A stretch of DNA of 64,000 bases from Streptomyces sp. Tue 6430 (GTDB lineage Bacteria; Actinomycetota; Actinomycetes; Streptomycetales; Streptomycetaceae), in NCBI GenBank assembly GCA_021568835.1, contig JAKGSH010000002.1, forward strand, positions 434,001 to 498,000, in the 5' to 3' direction. The notes under the pieces were generated by a model. It saw nothing but the letters and a program-made list of their open reading frames with translations. It had not been told where the DNA came from and ran no database searches. A program made the translations under genes and the position numbers. Shown here piece by piece: positions 58,605-64,000 of this stretch; the stretch's first letter is position 1, and every line of letters starts with the position of its first letter.

Positions 58605-59491
58605 AGAGGTCCTAACAAAGCCGTTGGACGTGGCGGTGGGTGATGAGGCAGGTAGTGAGGCCGAGGAAGGCTTCGTGGATGTCGTCGCGTCGTTCCCAGC
58701 GGGTGCGCAGACGGCGGAAGCCGTGCAGCCAGGAGATGGTGCGCTCCACCACCCAGCGGAAGATGCCCAGGCCGGAGCCGTGTGGCTGTCCTCGTTCGGC
58801 GATCGCGGGCCGGATGCCTCGCTGCCAGAGCAGCCGCCGGTACTTGTCGTGGTCGTAGCCGCGGTCCGCGAAGAGCATGTCCGGCCGTCGCCACGGCCGG
58901 CCGACGACGCCGGCGATCGGTGGGACCTTGTCGAGCAGGGGCAGGAGCTGGGTGACGTCGTTGCGGTTGCAGCCGGTCAGCGACACCGCGAGCGGGATGC
59001 CCTGGCTGTCGACCAGGACGTGGTGCTTGCTGCCCGGCCGTGCGCGGTCGACCGGGCTGGGACCGCTTTTGGGCCCCGACGGGCCGCCCGCACGTGGGAG
59101 GAGTCGATCACCGCCCGCGACCAGTCCAGCTGCTTTGCCGACCGCAGCTTCTTCAGCAGCACCAGGTGCAGCTTCTCCCACACACCGGCCTCGTTCCAGG
59201 CGGCCAGGCGCCGCCGGCAGGTCATCCCCGAGCCGAAGCCCATCTCCTGGGGCAGGTACTCCCACTGGATCCCGGTATGCAGCACGAACAAGCTCCCGCA
59301 CAACGCCTGGCGGTCCGGCACCCGCGGCCGGCCCGCCACCAGCTTCGGCCCCGGCTCGGGCAGCAACGGCTCGATGAGCGACCACAGTTCGTCCGACACG
59401 ATCCACAGCCGCGACTGACGCTTTCCCACGGCTTGACCAACGAGCGGACAAGCCGACGGTCACGTGATCAACAACTTCTGTTAGGACCTCT
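58605..59491 (-). mobile_element. IS5-family insertion sequence (third type)
   Basis: 887 bp with inverted ends around AGAGGTCCTAACA (left end AGAGGTCCTAACAAAG; right end inward AGAGGTCCTAACAGAAG), flanked by TA on both sides. It lies between the ABC-3C terminator and sbcD. Confidence 0.82.
58612..59429 (-). CDS. IS5-family transposase, -1 frameshift type
   Basis: First frame from ATG 59429 (MGKRQSRLWIVSDELWSLIE) with DWSRAVIDSSHVRAARRGP. After a -1 shift at CCCAAAAGCGG (about 59066-59076) the second frame has SPVDRARPGSKHHVL, DMLFADRGYDHDKYRRLL and FRWVVERTISWLHGFRRL, ending at 58612. Intact in both halves. Confidence 0.85.
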
Positions 59492-59556
59492 TATAGGAGA
59501 CTGTTTATCGGGAAAACCGTCCGTAACCGCTCTCTCTGTGGTTACTGTCTGCGCTC

Positions 59557-60756
59557 ATGCGGTTTCTGCACACTTCGGACTGGCACCTGGGCCGCCGGTT
59601 CCACACAGAAGACCTGATCCCCGCCCAGGGTGCCTTCCTCGATCACCTGGTCGACACCGCGCAGGCGGAGGACGTCGACGCGATCCTCGTGGCAGGCGAC
59701 ATCTACGACAGGGCCATCCCCAGCCTGGACGCCGTGCGCTTGTTCAACCGCGCCCTGCACCAGCTCGCCGACCTCGATGTGCCGATCATCATGATCAGCG
59801 GAAACCACGACTCCGCGCACCGCCTCGGCGTCGGATCCGGCCTCCTTGCCCGTGCCGGGATTCACTTGCGGACCGACCCCGGCACCTGCGACGTCCCTGT
59901 CCTCCTCGAAGACGCCGACGGCCCCGTCGCCGTGTACGGCATCCCCTACCTCGAACCGTCGATGGTCCGCGACTGCCTGGAAGCCGAAGCCGTCTCCCAC
60001 CGCGCAGTACTGACAGCAGCCCTGGACCGCATCCACGCCGACCTCACCAACAACCAGCCGGCTGGCACCCGCTCCGTGGTCCTCGCACACGCCTTCGTCA
60101 CCTCCGGCACCGGGCAGCCCGAGGAACGTGATGAACGGGAGGAGGCCGACAGCGAACGCGAAATCGCCGTGGGTGGTGTCGCCCACGTCGGCGCCGACGT
60201 CTTTTACGGGATCGACTACGTGGCCCTGGGCCACCTCCACGGCCCCCAGCGCGTCACCGACCGCATTCATTACAGCGGCTCCCCGCTGGCCTACTCCTTC
60301 TCCGAAGCCCGCCACACCAAGTCGATCACTCTGGTCGACCTCACCCCCAATGTCGTTCCCACACTCACCTACCGGCCCTGCCCCGTGCCGCTGCGCCTGG
60401 AACGCGTGACCGGCTTCATGGAAGACCTCCTGACCAACCCCGACCACGAGCCGCTGAAGGATGCCTGGCTCGAGGTCACCCTCACTGACACGGCCCTGCC
60501 CTTCGAGGCCATGGCCCGCCTGCGCCGCCGCTTCCCCCACACCGCCAGCCTCAAGCACAAGCCCGCCTTCATCCCCTCCCAGGCCACGAACACTCCCACC
60601 TACAGCGAACGCATTCGCGGCCGCGGCGACCTCGACATCACCAGCGATTTCATCAGCAACATGCGCGGAACCGACCCCACACCGGACGAACATGCCCTGC
60701 TCCAGCAGGCCGTCGAAGCCTCCCGCCTGAACGAGCAGCAGAAGGAAACCGTCTGA
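59557..60756 (+). CDS. sbcD: SbcD, nuclease subunit of the SbcCD (Mre11-Rad50) complex
   Basis: 399 residues. Calcineurin-like phosphoesterase motifs in order: HTSDWHLGRRF (D-x-H, about 5-15), LVAGDIYDRA (G-D-x-x-D), MISGNHDSAHR (G-N-H-D) and ALGHLHGPQ (G-H-x-H), all metal ligands present. The C-terminal capping region is present and the length is typical. sbcC starts 1 bp after its stop, so the two are coupled. With SbcC it cleaves hairpins and protein-blocked DNA ends. The upstream 65 bp to the IS are AT-richer and may carry the promoter. Confidence 0.93.
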   Translation: MRFLHTSDWHLGRRFHTEDLIPAQGAFLDHLVDTAQAEDVDAILVAGDIYDRAIPSLDAVRLFNRALHQLADLDVPIIMISGNHDSAHRLGVGSGLLARAGIHLRTDPGTCDVPVLLEDADGPVAVYGIPYLEPSMVRDCLEAEAVSHRAVLTAALDRIHADLTNNQPAGTRSVVLAHAFVTSGTGQPEERDEREEADSEREIAVGGVAHVGADVFYGIDYVALGHLHGPQRVTDRIHYSGSPLAYSFSEARHTKSITLVDLTPNVVPTLTYRPCPVPLRLERVTGFMEDLLTNPDHEPLKDAWLEVTLTDTALPFEAMARLRRRFPHTASLKHKPAFIPSQATNTPTYSERIRGRGDLDITSDFISNMRGTDPTPDEHALLQQAVEASRLNEQQKETV

Positions 60757-60757
60757 C

Positions 60758-63700
60758 ATGCGCCTGCACACCCTGCGCCTGCAGGCCTTCGGACCCTTCG
60801 CCGGCACCCACACCATCGACTTCGACGCTCTGTCCGCCGACGGCCTGTTCCTCCTGCACGGCGACACCGGAGCAGGCAAGAGCACCATCTTCGCGGCCAT
60901 CTGTTTCGCCCTCTACGGCAAACCACCGGGCGACCGCGACCTGCTGCTGCGCAGCCACCACGCTCCCGCCAGCCTCCTGACCGAGGTCACCCTCGAGGTC
61001 ACTCTTGCAGGGCGCCGCCTGCGCATCGACCGGATCCCCGCCCAGATGCGCCCCAAGCGATCCGGTGCAGGCGAGACCTCCCAGAAGGCAGAAACCCGGC
61101 TCAGTGAATGGGCCGTCGACGCCGACGGCCAAGGTCGCTGGGAACCTTCTAGCAAGTCCCACCAAGAGGCTGCCGTTGAGGTGACTGACCTGCTGGGCAT
61201 GAGCCGGGATCAGTTCTGCCAGGTAGTCCTGCTGCCGCAGAACGAATTCACCAAGTTCCTCCACGCCGACGCCCACGGCCGACGAGAACTCCTCGGTAAG
61301 CTCTTCCGCACCGGTCGCTTCTCCTTCATCGAGCGCTGGCTGAACGACCACAGCCGCACCACCGAGAAGAACCGCGACGCCGCCCGCGCCGACGTACTGC
61401 GCCTGGTCGAACGCATCCACCAAGCCGCCGGACCCGACCTGGAAACCGAGTACACGGCGCCTACCTCCGACGACCCGCACACGCTCACCGAGCCCGCTCG
61501 CGCCTGGGCCCAGGACTTGCTCCGCGCCAGCCACACCAACCACACAACAGCACTCCAAGCAGCCACAACAGCCAAAGAAAACCTGGTCAGACAGCAGACC
61601 TTCGAAGCCGCGGCCCGCGAACTCCACCAGCAACAAACCACCTACACCAGCGCCCGGCAGCAATTCGACCTGCTCCAGGAACAGGCACCGCACCAGCACG
61701 CACTGGTCCAGCGTCGCGACCAGGCCCGCCGTGCCCAACAGGCAGCACCGCTGCTGCACGCTGCGGACACCGCCGCAGACGAGCACACCCGTGCCCAGCA
61801 TGCCGAACGCACTGCCCGCGAACACCTGTTGCCCGAACACAAGGACCTGGACGCCGGCCAGCTGGAAATCGCCGAGCAGCGTCTTCGTGCCGAAGCCGCC
61901 CTCTTGACCGCCCTCATCCCCGAAGAAGACACGGTCCACCGGCTGACCATTGAGCTGAAGCGCACCGACGCCGAACGGCAGGATTTCGCCACCCAGCAAC
62001 GCACAGCCCAGGACTGGCTCGAAGCCGAGCCCGCCCGGCGCGGCACCCTCGAAGCCCGGCGAGAAGCCGCCCGCCAGGCCGAAGAAGAAAGCCGCCGCCA
62101 CCAGACCGCCCTGGACGCCCTCAAAACCCGCCTCGAAGCCGCCAGGCGCCGCGACACCCATCTCGCCAAGGTCACCAAGGCCGAACAGCAGCTGGCCGAT
62201 GCAGAAGCAGTCACCCACCAGACCGGCCAGGACTACCTGACCATCCGCCGCCGCCGCACCGAAGGCATGGCCGCCGAACTCGCCACCACCCTCACCGACG
62301 GTACCCCCTGCCCGGTCTGTGGATCCTGTACCCACCCGGCGCCCGCCGCTCCCCAGGACGGGCAGCCCACACGCCAGGACGAGCAGGACGCGGAAGCCCT
62401 CCACGAGCAGGCCAAGGCCACCCAGAAAGCCGCCGCGGCCGTGCTGCACGGGCTCCGCGAACAGGCTGCCACCGCTACCGGTGAAGCCGGCGACACCCCC
62501 CTGACCGACCTCCAGACCCAGCACACCACGCTCACCACGGAGTTGACCGACGCACTGGACCGTGCTGCAGACCAGGGCACCGTCCAAGAAGAACTCCTCA
62601 CACTCGACAGCGAGCACACGGCCCAGACCCAGCACCACAGCACCGCCACGGCCGGTCTGTCCGCCCGCAACGCCCACTACGACACCCTCACCCAGCAGCT
62701 CACCGAGCTGACCGCCAAGCTCACCGCAGCCCGCGGCACCCATCCCACCGTCGCCGCCCACGCCGACGACCTCACCCGCACCGCCGGCCGCCTCAAAGAG
62801 ACCGCCGAGGCCTCCCGCAACCTCGCCGCCGTCGTCCAGACCCTCACGCACCGCACCGACCAGGCCACCCTCGCCGCCAAAGACCAGGGCTTCGACACCC
62901 TGGCACTCGCCCAGCAGGCCCTGCTCAGCGACGAAGACCTGCGCGCCATCGAAGAAGAGATCACTCAGTGGCGCGAGACCTGCGCCGCCCACACCGCAGT
63001 TCTGGACAACCCGGCACTGCAGCAGGCCGCCGCGCAACCTTCCGCCGACCTCGGCGCCGCCACGGCTGCAAGGGCCGCCGCGGATGACCAGCACGCCGAG
63101 GCGGCCGCTGCCGCGAGTGCCGCCCACACCCGCAGCCAGGCCCTCACCGCCCTCGCCGCCGACCTCGACGCCGCCGTCCAACACCTGCACCCGCTTGAGC
63201 AGGCTCACCTCACCGCCCGCCACCTGGCCGAACTCATCACCGGCAACTCACCCAGCGCCCGGGTGCGCATGCAGCTGGAGGCCTACGTCCTGGCTGCCCG
63301 CCTCGAAGAAGTCGTCACCGCCGCCAACACCCGCCTGCACATCATGTCCGAAGGCCGCTACACCCTCTCCCACTCCGACCACCAAGCCGCCCGCGGCGCC
63401 CGCTCCGGCCTCGGCCTGCAGATCACGGACTCCTGGACCGGACGCCCCCGCAAAACCGACACCCTCTCCGGCGGCGAATCCTTCTTCGCCTCCCTCTCCC
63501 TCGCCCTCGGCCTGGCCGACGTCGTCACCCACGAAGCCGGCGGCAACCCCCTGGACACCCTCTTCATCGATGAAGGCTTCGGCACCCTCGACGAAGACAC
63601 CCTCCACAAGGTCCTCGACGTCCTGGACTCCCTGCGTGCCCACGACCGCACCGTCGGCGTCATCAGCCACGTCCCCGAACTGCGCCGCCGCATCACTCAC

Positions 63701-63766
63701 CGCCTGCACGTCCGTAAAAGCCCCGCCGGATCCACCCTCGCCCACCTGACCGAAGCAGCCGAATAG
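60758..63766 (+). CDS. sbcC: SbcC, ATPase subunit of the SbcCD complex
   Basis: 1002 residues. Walker A LHGDTGAGKSTIFAAICFAL (about 34-53), Q-loop region DQFCQVVLLPQNEFTKFL, very long Ala/Gln/Glu/His-rich coiled coils on both sides of a zinc hook (CPVCGSCTHPAP, about residue 517), ABC signature LSGGESFFASLSLALGLADV and Walker B LDTLFIDEGFGTLDEDTL. All parts of a functional Rad50/SbcC are there and the frame is intact. A stand-alone sbcDC in an accessory region, next to a helicase, may be a second copy of the housekeeping pair. Confidence 0.94.
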   Translation: MRLHTLRLQAFGPFAGTHTIDFDALSADGLFLLHGDTGAGKSTIFAAICFALYGKPPGDRDLLLRSHHAPASLLTEVTLEVTLAGRRLRIDRIPAQMRPKRSGAGETSQKAETRLSEWAVDADGQGRWEPSSKSHQEAAVEVTDLLGMSRDQFCQVVLLPQNEFTKFLHADAHGRRELLGKLFRTGRFSFIERWLNDHSRTTEKNRDAARADVLRLVERIHQAAGPDLETEYTAPTSDDPHTLTEPARAWAQDLLRASHTNHTTALQAATTAKENLVRQQTFEAAARELHQQQTTYTSARQQFDLLQEQAPHQHALVQRRDQARRAQQAAPLLHAADTAADEHTRAQHAERTAREHLLPEHKDLDAGQLEIAEQRLRAEAALLTALIPEEDTVHRLTIELKRTDAERQDFATQQRTAQDWLEAEPARRGTLEARREAARQAEEESRRHQTALDALKTRLEAARRRDTHLAKVTKAEQQLADAEAVTHQTGQDYLTIRRRRTEGMAAELATTLTDGTPCPVCGSCTHPAPAAPQDGQPTRQDEQDAEALHEQAKATQKAAAAVLHGLREQAATATGEAGDTPLTDLQTQHTTLTTELTDALDRAADQGTVQEELLTLDSEHTAQTQHHSTATAGLSARNAHYDTLTQQLTELTAKLTAARGTHPTVAAHADDLTRTAGRLKETAEASRNLAAVVQTLTHRTDQATLAAKDQGFDTLALAQQALLSDEDLRAIEEEITQWRETCAAHTAVLDNPALQQAAAQPSADLGAATAARAAADDQHAEAAAAASAAHTRSQALTALAADLDAAVQHLHPLEQAHLTARHLAELITGNSPSARVRMQLEAYVLAARLEEVVTAANTRLHIMSEGRYTLSHSDHQAARGARSGLGLQITDSWTGRPRKTDTLSGGESFFASLSLALGLADVVTHEAGGNPLDTLFIDEGFGTLDEDTLHKVLDVLDSLRAHDRTVGVISHVPELRRRITHRLHVRKSPAGSTLAHLTEAAE

Positions 63767-63776
63767 CCTGCACCCT

Positions 63777-63809
63777 GACAGGGCGGGGCGCCTTGCCCCG
63801 CCCCCTGTC
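63777..63809 (+). terminator. GC-rich hairpin after sbcC
   Basis: GACAGGGCGGGGC, loop GCCTT, then GCCCCGCCCCCTGTC, a long stem with a bulge, 10 bp after the sbcC stop. Confidence 0.75.
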
Positions 63810-63839
63810 CAGCCGACCTCCACGGAGCAGCACACCTTC

Positions 63840-64000
63840 ATGGCTTCCGAAATCGAGCTGCGGCCCCACCAGAAGGAAGCCGTCGCCGCCGCGACCGCCA
63901 CGCTCCGCGATCACACCCGCGCCAGCGTGATCGCGGCCTGCGGCACCGGCAAGACCCTCATTGCCGCCCGTACCACCGCCCGCATTGCCCCCGCGGACGT
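63840..64000 (+). CDS. DEAD/DEAH-box helicase, 5' end (partial)
   Basis: 53 residues before the window ends: LRPHQKEAVAAATATLRDH is the Q-motif-like start, and VIAACGTGKTLIAARTT is Walker A in the GTGKT form of superfamily 2 helicases. In actinomycete accessory regions such proteins are often large helicases with C-terminal helicase-associated repeats. That cannot be seen here. Confidence 0.8.
   Translation, partial: MASEIELRPHQKEAVAAATATLRDHTRASVIAACGTGKTLIAARTTARIAPAD

Noticed and set aside
60653..63223. An 856-codon minus-strand frame opposite sbcC
   Set aside because: Antisense shadow of the Ala/Gln-rich coiled coil; no domain or start signal.

Overview
The window looks like an accessory region of a Streptomyces-type actinomycete (chromosome arm or large plasmid). 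It has very high GC with strong third-position GC bias, GTG starts, RHS polymorphic toxins, secreted proteins and a dense load of insertion sequences. No core metabolism, rRNA or tRNA was seen. GC drops locally in typical acquired patches: the toxin tip and its putative immunity gene (2.8-5.5 kb) and 31.2-31.9 kb.

Layout. 0-1.9 kb: a small ribbon-helix-helix-like gene and an FBH1/UvrD-like helicase. 2-4.6 kb: two IS5-family elements around a low-GC putative immunity gene. 4.6-23.3 kb: two RHS polymorphic toxins. The first (minus strand) ends in a Hint domain plus a DddA-like cytidine deaminase. The second (plus strand) ends in a PD-(D/E)XK-like nuclease and is followed by its putative immunity gene. 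A very large DNRLRE/LamG/FG-GAP secreted protein is divergent from the first RHS gene. 16.6-31 kb: secreted nucleases (HNH, NucA/NucB), an IS256-family element with a clean 8-bp duplication, two lamin-tail secreted proteins and decayed genes. 32-41.2 kb: a defence-like island with a Gabija operon (gajA-gajB), a protein with five zinc ribbons and an internal nuclease-like domain, and an NB-ARC/STAND NTPase next to a two-TM protein carrying the same short motif. 41-50 kb: mixed accessory genes, IS pairs and truncated genes. 49.9-53.2 kb: a DUF3223/HNH-like gene divergent from a second FBH1-like helicase with a PD-(D/E)XK-type nuclease. 54.8-58.6 kb: a three-gene ABC-3C system (DUF4297-like nuclease, middle component, DUF3732 ATPase). 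59.5-64 kb: sbcD, sbcC and the start of a DEAD/DEAH helicase.

How the genes work together: most of the interpretable content is conflict biology. There are two RHS effectors with immunity genes, secreted DNases, and at least four separate nuclease/ATPase modules of anti-phage or anti-plasmid type. Eight IS copies have broken or separated several of them; for example, a 0.9-kb IS lies between the deaminase toxin and its likely immunity gene.

Sequence quality matters here. At least 15 frame breaks in long genes all have the same sign and are each repaired by adding one base, usually to a short C or G run. After repair every affected gene has a whole number of codons. I read these as missing bases in the assembly, not real pseudogenes, and have annotated the affected genes as single units. 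Real decay also exists (in-frame stops, IS truncations) and is marked as pseudogene.
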